Positions 47,212-55,167 of a stretch of 64,000 bases of DNA are shown here, piece after piece. The stretch spans positions 124,001-188,000 of the forward strand of contig JAVERC010000002.1 of NCBI GenBank assembly GCA_034007295.1, in the 5' to 3' direction. Origin of the DNA: JACKCP01 sp034007295. Lineage in GTDB: Bacteria; Desulfobacterota; Desulfobacteria; Desulfobacterales; JACKCP01. How positions within the stretch are numbered: the stretch's first letter is position 1; each line of letters starts with the position of its first letter. The position numbers and the translations under genes are program-made. Under the pieces are notes generated by a model. The model saw nothing but the letters and a program-made list of their open reading frames with translations, made no database searches and was not told the DNA's origin.

Positions 47212-47889
47212 ATGAGTTTTACAAGTGCTATTATTGTTGCAGGCGGCAAAGGCCTTCGCATGAAATCCAATATTCCAAAGCAGTTTCTTGAAATTAATGG
47301 TCTTCCCATATTATTTTATAGTGCTTTAGTTTTTGATTCTGTTGATGAAATAAATGAAATTTTAATAGTTATTCCTGAAAGCTTAAAAGACTTTTGTGGT
47401 GAGAAAATTAAAAATATTAATTTTAAAAAAAAATGCAAATTAGTAACAGGCGGAATAGAAAGACAGGACTCTGTCAGAAACGGGCTTGTTGCAATTGATC
47501 CAGAAAGTTTTAAAGTTTTAATTCATGACGCAGTAAGGCCCTTTGTAAAAAAAGATGAAATTGTTTCTATTATAAATGAATTAGACTTTTATGATGGAGT
47601 AATTTTGGGCTTGCCTGTTGTTGAGACCATAAAAAAAACTGATTCGTCTAAAATTATAAATGAAACAATTCCAAGAAATAATATTTTTTTAGCACAGACT
47701 CCCCAGGGCTTTAGGGTGTCTGTCCTGAAAAAAGTTCATGAATGGGCTCTTGAAGATGGGCTTGCTGCTACAGATGATTCAGCTTTGTTAGAAAATTTTG
47801 GATTCCAGGTTAAAATTTTAGAAGGAAGAAGAGAAAATATTAAAATAACAACGCCAGCTGACCTTGAATTTGTAAATAAGCTGATTTGA
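47212..47889 (+). CDS. ispD: 2-C-methyl-D-erythritol 4-phosphate cytidylyltransferase
   Basis: Third enzyme of the MEP pathway; couples MEP to CTP. The N-terminal motif is IIVAGGKGLRMKSNIPKQF, HDAVRPFV is mid-protein, and the end has TDDSALLENFG and ITTPADLEF. The 225 residues match stand-alone IspD. It begins two bases after the HPr-fusion stop and probably shares its mRNA. It is convergent with the LOG gene, whose stop is two bases away. Confidence 0.95.
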   Translation: MSFTSAIIVAGGKGLRMKSNIPKQFLEINGLPILFYSALVFDSVDEINEILIVIPESLKDFCGEKIKNINFKKKCKLVTGGIERQDSVRNGLVAIDPESFKVLIHDAVRPFVKKDEIVSIINELDFYDGVILGLPVVETIKKTDSSKIINETIPRNNIFLAQTPQGFRVSVLKKVHEWALEDGLAATDDSALLENFGFQVKILEGRRENIKITTPADLEFVNKLI

Positions 47890-47891
47890 TT

Positions 47892-48389
47892 TTATTTTTT
47901 TAAAAGGTCATTTATTTTTTCAATGGCTTCTTTTGGATTATTTACCAAAAAAACTGTTTTATTGATAAAAGCATCAATAAATTCTCCAGGATAAAAATCT
48001 ATTAAAATAATTTTTTTTTTAAATTTTAATGCAAAGGCTATTTCAGACACAGTGCCTGGTCCACCCTGAAATGCTGTTACAATAGTGCTTGAAAGTATGT
48101 TTATTTGATTCCTGGCATCACCTATCCCTGTTATAATAGGAATCTTTATATACTGTGAAAGATTTTCTGAATTGCTATCAGGAATTATTCCAATAGTAAG
48201 TCCTTTAGATTCAAAAGCACCTTTAGAAGAAGCTTCCATTATTCCTTTGTTTTTTCCTCCGTTTAGAAGAATATAATTATTTTTTGCAATGTATGAGCCT
48301 AGTTCATATGCCATATCAATATGTAAATGAGAGGCTTTTCCGCCTCCCATTACACCAATAATAGGTTGACTAAAAGTTAATCGGTCCAT
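47892..48389 (-). CDS. LOG / TIGR00725-type nucleotide-binding protein
   Basis: 165 residues of Rossmann-like fold. It has GVMGGGKASHLHIDMAYELG near the start and the loop FQGGPGTVSEIAFAL (PGG-x-GT-xxE type), both characteristic of the lysine decarboxylase-like/LOG superfamily. True LOG proteins release free cytokinin-type bases or act as nucleotide 5'-monophosphate phosphoribohydrolases. This shorter subgroup is of uncertain activity. It overlaps the thioesterase gene by 20 bases. Confidence 0.83.
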   Translation of the reverse strand: MDRLTFSQPIIGVMGGGKASHLHIDMAYELGSYIAKNNYILLNGGKNKGIMEASSKGAFESKGLTIGIIPDSNSENLSQYIKIPIITGIGDARNQINILSSTIVTAFQGGPGTVSEIAFALKFKKKIILIDFYPGEFIDAFINKTVFLVNNPKEAIEKINDLLKK

Positions 48390-48801
48390 TTGTAAATGCC
48401 TGTTTTAAAGCTTGTGGTATTGATGATGTTTTGAATGTGCTGTCAATACATACCATGATAAATTTTGATTCATTACATAACAGATTCATGGTGTCTTTAT
48501 AAATTTTTTGATCAAATAGAATGCTTCTAAAACCAATTTTTTCTACTTTTGAAACAATAACTGTTTCCTCATCATAATAGAGAGGTTTCCTGTATTTGAT
48601 ATTGGCTTCAACTACAGCTAGATTCTTATTATCTTCCTGATTAAGTCTTATGTATGAATAGCCAATGCTTCTCATATATTCATCTCTTGCATAATTATAA
48701 ATGTCGAGATATCTAGCATTGTATACAACTTTACCCATATCTATGTAGCTTAGGGGCGGTCGGAAAATTAATCTGTGTTCAGGATAATTTTGAGAGGCCA
48801 T
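48370..48801 (-). CDS. Acyl-CoA thioesterase, 4HBT / YbgC-like
   Basis: 143-residue hotdog-fold protein. The start FRPPLSYIDMGKVVYNARYLDIYNYARDEYMRS corresponds to the YbgC/4-hydroxybenzoyl-CoA thioesterase motif (Asp near YxDxxxxVyhxxYl; here the Asp is in IDMGKVVYN), followed by VEANIKYRKPLYYDEE. It hydrolyses an acyl-CoA of unknown chain. It is translated between the PfpI gene (six bases upstream) and the overlapping LOG gene. Confidence 0.85.
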   Translation of the reverse strand: MASQNYPEHRLIFRPPLSYIDMGKVVYNARYLDIYNYARDEYMRSIGYSYIRLNQEDNKNLAVVEANIKYRKPLYYDEETVIVSKVEKIGFRSILFDQKIYKDTMNLLCNESKFIMVCIDSTFKTSSIPQALKQAFTNGPINF

Positions 48802-48807
48802 AATAGT

Positions 48808-49326
48808 TTATTTAAATTTTTCTATTATTTTTCTCATAAAAGCAGGGAGGTCATCAGGTGTTCTGCTTGTTATTAAGTTGTTGTCTTCTACAACCTCATC
48901 ATCAATCCATTCAGCACCTGCATTTATCATGTCATCTTTAATTGCAAAAAAAGATGTTGCTTTTCTTCCTTTTAAAATTTTTGCTGAAACAAGCATCCAT
49001 CCTCCATGGCAAATTGAGGCAATAATTTTGTTTTTTATATTCATTTCATATACAAAATTAACCATATCGGCATTTCTTCTCATGAAATCTGGTGCAAATC
49101 CTCCTGGGATAATAAGGATGTCATAATCTTTAGCATTAAGTGATGAGGCATCAGTATCCGTTTTTGTTTGTGTTCCACCTTTTCCTGTAAATACTGATGT
49201 TCTTCCGCTTCCGCAGACTACAACATCTGAACCTGCTTCAAGTAGTCTGTAATATGGATACCAGAATTCCTGATCATTGAACTGTTCTTCTACAAAAATT
49301 ACACTTTTTTTGCCTTTAAGCTCCAT
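48808..49326 (-). CDS. DJ-1/PfpI family protein
   Basis: 172 residues, class I glutamine-amidotransferase-like fold. The nucleophile elbow is ASICHGGWML with Cys at about 105, and YDILIIPGGFAPDFMR and ITSRTPDDLPAFMRKII are typical of PfpI/YhbO-type proteins (deglycase, protease or chaperone activities have been claimed). It is first in the three-gene reverse operon, preceded by a good GGAGG ribosome-binding site. Confidence 0.9.
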   Translation of the reverse strand: MELKGKKSVIFVEEQFNDQEFWYPYYRLLEAGSDVVVCGSGRTSVFTGKGGTQTKTDTDASSLNAKDYDILIIPGGFAPDFMRRNADMVNFVYEMNIKNKIIASICHGGWMLVSAKILKGRKATSFFAIKDDMINAGAEWIDDEVVEDNNLITSRTPDDLPAFMRKIIEKFK

Positions 49327-49429
49327 GTTGCCTCCATATTATTTTGTTATATTTGATTGACTTGAAAATTATATGGGGATATTTTCAAGAATTAAGAAAA
49401 TAACAGATAATTAAAAAAAAAGAAAGATA

Positions 49430-50326
49430 TTGGTTTTGTCAAGAAAAGATGAGAAAAAAAAAATAGGCAGGAACGATCCTTGCCCATGTGGAAGCGGTTT
49501 AAAGTATAAAAAGTGCTGTATGAAAATAATAAATCCCAAAACAGACATAAAGTCCTATTACATGAAGAAATATGGCATCAGAATAAAAACCCCTCAAGAA
49601 ATTGAAGGGATAAGAAAAGCTGGTGTTATTGTAATGGAGACTCATAAAGAAGTTGAAAAAATTATTAAGCCTGGAATAACTACAGAAGATATTAATACTC
49701 TTGTTCATGAATTTACGCTTAAAAATGGTGGGATTCCTGCACCTTTGAATTATAGGGGCTTTCCAAAGAGCGTATGTGTTTCAATTAATGAAGTAATTTG
49801 CCATGGGATTCCTGGGGCAAGAGTAATAAAAGACGGTGATATAGTCAATGTTGATATAACAACAATTGTAAACGGTTTTTTTGCAGATGCAAATTATACT
49901 TATTTTGCAGGGACACCATCCGAAGATGCAAAAAAAATTGTTATGAATTGCAAAGAGGCTTTAAAACGGGGGCTGGAAGTTGTTGCACCTGGAGCTACTA
50001 TTGGTGATATTGGCTATGCTATTCAGTCCTATGCTGAAGCAAACGGCTGCTCGGTGGTCAGAGAATTTGTCGGGCATGGGGTAGGTATAGAATTTCATGA
50101 GCCTCCTCAGGTTCTTCATTTTGGGAGAAGGGGATTTGGAGTCCCATTGGTTGAAAATATGACATTTACTATTGAACCTATGCTAAATCTTGGGAAAAAG
50201 GATGTTGAAATTTTATCCGACGGTTGGACTGCAATTACAAGAGATCGTTCGCTTTCAGCACAGTTTGAGCAGACAATAGTAGTAACTGAAAAGGGATATG
50301 AAAGTCTTACCCCTTTTGATTTGTAG
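49430..50326 (+). CDS. map: Methionine aminopeptidase with N-terminal SEC-C motif
   Basis: 298 residues. The first ~30 residues contain a SEC-C zinc motif, GRNDPCPCGSGLKYKKCC, also found at the end of SecA. The rest is type I MetAP: VNVDITTIVNGFFADANYT with two metal-binding Asp, GHGVGIEFHEPP with the metal His, FTIEPML with Glu and QFEQTIVVT with the last Glu. It removes the initiator Met at the ribosome. SEC-C may help it attach to the ribosome or bind zinc. The start is TTG with weak AGAAAG upstream, so it is uncertain. Confidence 0.93.
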   Translation: MVLSRKDEKKKIGRNDPCPCGSGLKYKKCCMKIINPKTDIKSYYMKKYGIRIKTPQEIEGIRKAGVIVMETHKEVEKIIKPGITTEDINTLVHEFTLKNGGIPAPLNYRGFPKSVCVSINEVICHGIPGARVIKDGDIVNVDITTIVNGFFADANYTYFAGTPSEDAKKIVMNCKEALKRGLEVVAPGATIGDIGYAIQSYAEANGCSVVREFVGHGVGIEFHEPPQVLHFGRRGFGVPLVENMTFTIEPMLNLGKKDVEILSDGWTAITRDRSLSAQFEQTIVVTEKGYESLTPFDL

Positions 50327-50329
50327 CAT

Positions 50330-50464
50330 TAGTGACTTATAAAAGCTGTGATTTTTTAAGCTCAAGTGAAAAATTAAATCTTTAGGATGTTTAGTATTCT
50401 AAAGATTAAATTTTGAATTTGATTTTAAAAAGTCAAAAAATAGAGAGCTTTTATTTTGAAACTA
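50330..50464 (+). repeat. Interspersed TA-bounded repeat, copy 6 (diverged)
   Basis: Begins four bases after the map stop. It retains TAGTGACT at the left, the middle AGGATGTTTAGTATTCTAAAGATTAAATTTTGAATTTGA and the right end GAAACTA, but the ends have lost most of the ACGAAAA core. It ends 24 bases before the ychJ-like start. Confidence 0.65.
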
Positions 50465-50487
50465 AATTATCAGGAGAGTAAAATAAA

Positions 50488-50979
50488 ATGGCAAAATGTC
50501 CATGCAACAGTGGTCTTGATTATTCGCAGTGCTGTGAACCTTATATAAAAGGGAATAATTGCCCTGAAACCTGCGAAGCATTATTAAGATCTAGGTATAG
50601 TGCATATACCTTAGGTGAACTTGATTATATTTATGACACCATTCATCCAGAACAAAAATCCCAGCATGATGCAAAAGCAACAAAAAAATGGGCTGATGAA
50701 TCTACATGGCTGAGTTTTGAAATAATTGCTATTAAACAAGGGCAAAAAGAAGATGAGGAAGGGTTTATAGAGTTTAAGGTAAAGTACAGGCAGAAACTCC
50801 AAAACATCACACATCATGAAATGGCTTTTTTTAAAAAAAATGAAGGGCGTTGGTATTTTTTTGATGGTGAACCTGTTACGCCCGAAACATATGTCAGAGA
50901 GAATCAAAAAATAGGCAGAAATGATCCTTGCCCCTGTGGTAGTGGTAAAAAATATAAAAAGTGCTGTATGCTAGGCTAG
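50488..50979 (+). CDS. YchJ-like SEC-C protein
   Basis: 163 residues with a cysteine-containing N-terminus (KCPCNSGLDYSQCCEPYI), the YchJ middle CEALLRSRYSAYTLGELDYIYDTIHPEQ, and a second SEC-C motif at the C-terminus (GRNDPCPCGSGKKYKKCC). Both ends are therefore zinc-binding. The function of YchJ is unknown. AGGAGAG precedes the ATG. It is separated from map by a repeat copy and followed by another. Confidence 0.87.
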   Translation: MAKCPCNSGLDYSQCCEPYIKGNNCPETCEALLRSRYSAYTLGELDYIYDTIHPEQKSQHDAKATKKWADESTWLSFEIIAIKQGQKEDEEGFIEFKVKYRQKLQNITHHEMAFFKKNEGRWYFFDGEPVTPETYVRENQKIGRNDPCPCGSGKKYKKCCMLG

Positions 50980-50985
50980 ATTAAT

Positions 50986-51126
50986 TAGTGGCTGACCGAA
51001 AACAAGATTTGTCGTTCAATTCAAGTGAAAAATTTAAGTTTTAGTATATATTGAATATTTTGAAGATAAATTTTGAATCTTATACCGAAATGGACAAAAA
51101 AATCGGTTTTCGTTCAGCAAAAACTA
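50986..51126 (+). repeat. Interspersed TA-bounded repeat, copy 7
   Basis: TAGTGGCTGACCGAAAACAAG at the left and AAATCGGTTTTCGTTCAGCAAAAACTA at the right; the middle has AATTTAAG...TATATTGAATATTTTGAAGATAAATTTTGAATC. It begins 7 bases after the ychJ-like stop. The next ~160 bases to the terminator at 51287 hold nothing that I can name. Confidence 0.8.
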
Positions 51127-51286
51127 AGAAATAGTTTTATTTTAGCTGCTATTTGATTTTAAAAATAGTTATATTTATAATTTTTTCAGCGGTTTTTTTG
51201 AATGGAACTATTATTAAATTCAATCTAGTAAGGATTTTTTGAATTAAAAATCTAAAGAAACTTATTTTTTAAAAAGAGTTTTGTTC

Positions 51287-51326
51287 AAAAAAATGGAGAT
51301 TACTCTTTTAATAAGCATCTCCATTT
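51287..51326 (-). terminator. Intrinsic terminator of the phasin-like operon
   Basis: A 10-bp stem, AAATGGAGAT with ATCTCCATTT. Read on the reverse strand it is followed by a T-run (the forward A's at 51287-51293), ten bases after the last phasin-like stop. Confidence 0.8.
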
Positions 51327-51335
51327 GATCAAAAT

Positions 51336-51845
51336 TTATTTTGGTACATCTTTTTGAGTTGGTTCAGTCGTTTTTAGAGCGGTTTTATTAATTTTTTCAG
51401 CTGCAAGTTCGTTTTCAAGATCTTTAATTTTCTTTTCAAAATCTTTCATGTCTTTTTCAACAGATTTTAATTTCTTTTCCTGATCTTTAATTTTTGAATC
51501 CTTTTGTGAAATCTGTTTTTTTTGCTTGTCAATTTCATCTTGGATTGTATTATATTTTTCTACAAGCTGATCATAAGCTTCTTTAGTTATAAAACCAAAC
51601 ATTTCAAGATAGCCAGAATAAGATGAATTAATTATTTCTGCAGAATTTTCAAATAAAGAAAAAAAGTTTGAAGTGTCAAACCCTTTCATCATAAAATCTT
51701 TTGATATTTGAGAAGCTTCTTCAAAAAATTTCATCCCAGAGTTAAAGACTTCATTGAAATCTGAAGAAGGAAATAAAGAAGAACTTTCAGGCATCATAAA
51801 ATTAAAACCCGAAAAAAAATCACTGAAATTATTTTTTTGACTCAT
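51336..51845 (-). CDS. Phasin-like protein with C-terminal coiled coil
   Basis: 169 residues. The N-terminal ~100 residues are amphipathic and rich in Phe, Ser and Asn (MNNFSDFF-type; SSDFNEVFNSGMKFFEEASQI). About residues 100-155 are a strong charged coiled coil (EIDKQKKQISQKDSKIKDQEKKL). The layout resembles PhaE or granule-associated phasins, and the gene follows two smaller phasin-like genes. Whether it is a PHA synthase partner cannot be told without phaC. GAGG precedes the start. Confidence 0.68.
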   Translation of the reverse strand: MSQKNNFSDFFSGFNFMMPESSSLFPSSDFNEVFNSGMKFFEEASQISKDFMMKGFDTSNFFSLFENSAEIINSSYSGYLEMFGFITKEAYDQLVEKYNTIQDEIDKQKKQISQKDSKIKDQEKKLKSVEKDMKDFEKKIKDLENELAAEKINKTALKTTEPTQKDVPK

Positions 51846-51866
51846 TGGTAAACCTCATTAATAAAT

Positions 51867-52136
51867 TTAATCTCCTGGAATAAGAGAAACAAGATAGGTC
51901 TCTAATTGTTTTAAACCAGTTTCCATAGATTCTTTGAAGTCTGACTGGCTTTGGCGCATAAATTCAAACCATTCTTCAATAACTTTTTTTGAATCTTCAG
52001 GGAGATTAGAATTAGTAATAAAAGCCTTGGTTAGATTTTCAGCCTGCTCCTGATACAGATTAATTACATTTACAGTATTATCAAAAGAGTTGGTATACCA
52101 TTTTAGTATGTTTTTAAGCATTTCTGTCTGATTCAT
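51867..52136 (-). CDS. Phasin-like protein
   Basis: 89-residue helical protein. The segment NLPEDSKKVIEEWFEFMRQSQSDFKESM matches, with substitutions, ILPEEGQKMINEWILAFKKGREDFKKSV of the next upstream gene, so they are paralogues. The pattern is that of phasin-like polyhydroxyalkanoate-granule proteins. AGGGGAAACTC precedes the ATG at 52136; a longer frame with a TTG 15 bases earlier would begin within that site. The gap to the following gene is 21 bases. Confidence 0.7.
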   Translation of the reverse strand: MNQTEMLKNILKWYTNSFDNTVNVINLYQEQAENLTKAFITNSNLPEDSKKVIEEWFEFMRQSQSDFKESMETGLKQLETYLVSLIPGD

Positions 52137-52230
52137 GAGTTTCCCCTGCAATTCTTAAATGTTTTGAAAAACAATATGAGTCCGGATTATAATGCGGACT
52201 CATAAAGATAAAGCAAATTAAATTACTTAA

Positions 52231-52366
52231 TAGCTCGTCGAAAATTGTCCTTTTGCCCATTTAGTTTTGTATTTTTTTAAATTAATTCATCAAAATGATT
52301 AACTATTTAAAAGTTTAAATTTGTTACTTAAACTTGGGAAAAGTACTTATTTTCGGCAAAATGCTA
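52231..52366 (-). repeat. Interspersed TA-bounded repeat, copy 8 (degenerate, reverse)
   Basis: TAGCTCGTCGAAAATTGTCCTTTTGCCCATTTAG at one end and ATTTTCGGCAAAATGCTA at the other, with an AT-rich middle. Its last three bases (CTA, 52364-52366) are the reverse of the TAG stop of the upstream phasin-like gene, so the element supplies that stop codon. Confidence 0.6.
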
Positions 52367-52672
52367 CTTAGAATCGCTTTTTGCAGAACCTTTAGCAACT
52401 TTTACAGCAGAGTTGAAATATTCTTCCATTTTAGCAAAATTTTCATCAACGGATTTTTTAAAATCTTCGCGTCCTTTTTTAAATGCCAAAATCCATTCAT
52501 TTATCATTTTCTGTCCTTCTTCAGGGAGAATTGAATTTTTTGACAAAAATGTTTCAGCCATTTTTTCAGTTTGAGACTGCATCATGATCATTGCATTATA
52601 GCTGTTTTCAAAAGCAGTTTTTTGAAAATCTATCATTTGCTGCATCATTTTTGTTGGTTCCATTGTTTTCAT
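52364..52672 (-). CDS. Phasin-like protein
   Basis: 102 residues, mostly helical, with Met- and Gln-rich MMQQMIDFQKTAFENSYNAMIMMQSQTEKMAETF and the paralogous LPEEGQKMINEW region shared with the next gene. This is the typical phasin layout (granule surface binding through amphipathic helices). AAGGAGG lies eight bases before the ATG. It heads the three-gene phasin-like set. Confidence 0.72.
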   Translation of the reverse strand: MKTMEPTKMMQQMIDFQKTAFENSYNAMIMMQSQTEKMAETFLSKNSILPEEGQKMINEWILAFKKGREDFKKSVDENFAKMEEYFNSAVKVAKGSAKSDSK

Positions 52673-53124
52673 TTTTAAAGCCTCCTTTAAATAGAATTTT
52701 GGTATGATTATTTTTTTGAGAATCTAAATTTAAGCCATGACTAAATTTTAATTAAAAAAAATAGTATGTCAAGATGTTTTTTTGCATTGCACAAAAAAGT
52801 CTTTAAAAATAATAAACAGTTATTTATAATAATAATTTTAAATAAGGAATTAAATAATATTCAATTATATTAATATATTGTTATTTAAAATCAAAAAAAG
52901 TTCAATTTGATTGATTAATGCTTATAATATCAGGGATTGTTAGCCTTTGCAAAAAAGCAATTTTAAATTTATCGCTAAAAAAATCGATTGGGAATCGAAA
53001 GTTTTGTATTTTTAAAACCTAGATTGGGGAAAAATAAAATCTGTTTTCAATCTTTTTTTTTTGTTATAGGGGAATGTCTTAAGAAAAATATTTAAATATT
53101 AATTTATAAATTCTGGAGATATTA
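52673..53124. other. Intergenic promoter region between phasin-like genes and argC
   Basis: 452 AT-rich bases separating divergent transcription units. A TATAAT at 52923-52928 is a -10 candidate for argC. The hairpin TCGATT-GGG-AATCGA at 52984-52998 could be an operator or leader structure. I see no open frame, no tRNA and no copy of the interspersed repeat. Confidence 0.4.
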
Positions 53125-54162
53125 ATGATAAGGGCAGGAATTATTGGAGGCACAGGTTATACAGGTGCTGAGCTTGTAAGAATTTTAAGTTTTCATCCTG
53201 AAGCAGAGCTGACTTATATCACATCAAGGCAGTATGCCGGCCAAATTTTTTCAGATATTTATCCGTCTCTAAGAACCATTGCTGATATTAAAATTGAGCA
53301 ATTTGATCTAAATATAGCTTTGGAAAGATGCGATGTTGTATTTACAGCTTTGCCCCACAAAATTCCAATGGAAATAATTCCCTCTCTTGTGGACAAAAAT
53401 ATTAAAGTTGTTGATCTTTCAGCGGATTTTAGATTTAAGTCAAGAAATTTTTACGAAGATTTTTATTGTGAACATAAAGCACCTTCATATCTTGAAAAAG
53501 CTGTATACGGTCTTTGTGAAGTAAATTATGAGCAGATAAAAAATGCTTTTCTTGTAGGGAATCCAGGCTGTTATCCTACATGCAGCCTTCTTGGTATTAT
53601 CCCTTTTATTAAATCTGAAAAAATCCATTGTGAAGATATAATAATTGATGCCAAGTCAGGAGTCAGCGGAGCTGGAAGAGGCCTTTCTGAAGGAACTCAT
53701 TTTTGTTCGGTTGACGAGGGTTTTAAGGCATATAAGGTAATGTCTCACAGGCACAGGCCTGAGATAGAAGAAAAAATTGATGAAATTTCAAATAAAAATT
53801 CAAAAGTGTGTTTTACACCTCATCTTATTCCTGCTGTAAGAGGAATGCTTGCAACTATTTATCTTAAAACATGTGTAAGTACTTCTGAAGTTGAACTCAG
53901 GAAAATTTTATCTGATTTTTACAAAAATTGTAAATTTGTAAGAATTTTACCTGAAGGCCAGTTCCCTGATATTAAGCACGTTTCAGGTACAAATTTTTGT
54001 GATATAGGAATGAAATATGATGCTTGTTCAGGTCGTTTAATTGTTGTATCAGCAATAGATAACCTTGTAAAAGGAGCTTCAGGTCAGGCGGTTCAGAATA
54101 TGAATCTTATGTTTGGTCTTGATGAGACAAAGGGGCTGATGATCCCCCCACAGCCTGTATAA
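53125..54162 (+). CDS. argC: N-acetyl-gamma-glutamyl-phosphate reductase
   Basis: NADPH-dependent third step of arginine synthesis. The N-terminal GIIGGTGYTGAELVRIL is the cofactor loop, VGNPGCYPT holds the catalytic Cys at about 152, and the end has VDNLVKGASGQAVQNMN-type sequence (here AIDNLVKGASGQAVQN). The 345 residues are normal. It is separated from the argBDFGH run by about 30 kb. folD follows 23 bases after the stop. Confidence 0.97.
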   Translation: MIRAGIIGGTGYTGAELVRILSFHPEAELTYITSRQYAGQIFSDIYPSLRTIADIKIEQFDLNIALERCDVVFTALPHKIPMEIIPSLVDKNIKVVDLSADFRFKSRNFYEDFYCEHKAPSYLEKAVYGLCEVNYEQIKNAFLVGNPGCYPTCSLLGIIPFIKSEKIHCEDIIIDAKSGVSGAGRGLSEGTHFCSVDEGFKAYKVMSHRHRPEIEEKIDEISNKNSKVCFTPHLIPAVRGMLATIYLKTCVSTSEVELRKILSDFYKNCKFVRILPEGQFPDIKHVSGTNFCDIGMKYDACSGRLIVVSAIDNLVKGASGQAVQNMNLMFGLDETKGLMIPPQPV

Positions 54163-54185
54163 AATTAAATTTAAGGATATAAATT

Positions 54186-55097
54186 ATGGAAGCAAAAATC
54201 ATAAGTGGTACAAAATTGCGTGAAGATATTTTAAATGAAATTACAGAAAAAACTATTGAACTAAAAAATAAATATAATCGTCCCCCAGGGCTTGTTACAA
54301 TTCTCATAGGCAATAATCCTGCATCTGTTTCATATGTTTCATTAAAAATAAAAACAGCTGAAAGGGTTGGATTTAAGGAAATTCAGGAAAATTTAAGTGA
54401 AGATGTTTCAGAAACTGAACTTATCAATTTAATAGAAAAATATAACAATGATGAAACAGTAGATGGAATACTTGTTCAGCTGCCATTGCCAAAACATATT
54501 AATGAGGACAAAATTATAAATGCCATTGATCCAGATAAGGACGTAGACGGTTTTCATCCTGTAAATGTAGGTAAACTCATAATAGGTAAAAATGTTGTTT
54601 TTGCTCCTTGTACTCCGGCAGGAATTATAGAAATGATAAAAAGGTCAGGTATAGATACAAATGGAGCAGAAGTTGTTGTTGTAGGACGTTCAAATATAGT
54701 AGGGAAGCCAATAGCAAATATGATGCTTCAAAAGAATGAAGGAGCAAATTGTACTGTAACAATTGTTCATACAGCAACAAGAGATTTAAAGTCCCATTGC
54801 TTGAGAGCCGATATTCTTATTGTAGCTGCCGGAGTACCTGGTCTTGTAAAGCCTGAATGGGTTAAAAAAGGTGCTTGTGTAATTGATGTAGGGGTAAACA
54901 GGGTTGGAGAAAAGATAAGTGAAAAATCAGGAAGGAAAATTCCTGTATTAAAGGGCGATGTTGATTTTGATGAGATAAAAAAAATTGCAGGATGGATTAC
55001 TCCAGTTCCTGGCGGAGTAGGGCCAATGACAATTGCGATGCTAATGAAGAATACTTTGAATTCTATGATTGCACGAGTAGAAAAAACCTCTGTTTAA
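54186..55097 (+). CDS. folD: Methylenetetrahydrofolate dehydrogenase / cyclohydrolase
   Basis: Bifunctional one-carbon enzyme that interconverts 5,10-methylene- and 10-formyl-THF with NADP. The first half has SVSYVSLKIKTAERVG with the catalytic Lys at about 57, DGILVQLPLPKHI, and DPDKDVDGFHPVNVGKL. The second half has GRSNIVGKPIANMM and the ending ITPVPGGVGPMTIAMLM. At 303 residues it is complete. It supplies 10-formyl-THF for purine synthesis. Confidence 0.97.
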   Translation: MEAKIISGTKLREDILNEITEKTIELKNKYNRPPGLVTILIGNNPASVSYVSLKIKTAERVGFKEIQENLSEDVSETELINLIEKYNNDETVDGILVQLPLPKHINEDKIINAIDPDKDVDGFHPVNVGKLIIGKNVVFAPCTPAGIIEMIKRSGIDTNGAEVVVVGRSNIVGKPIANMMLQKNEGANCTVTIVHTATRDLKSHCLRADILIVAAGVPGLVKPEWVKKGACVIDVGVNRVGEKISEKSGRKIPVLKGDVDFDEIKKIAGWITPVPGGVGPMTIAMLMKNTLNSMIARVEKTSV

Positions 55098-55167
55098 ATT
55101 GACTTTTGATCAAAAGATATGCTAATTTTTTAAAATGCATATGAAAAACCTTAACTAAAGACTGATT

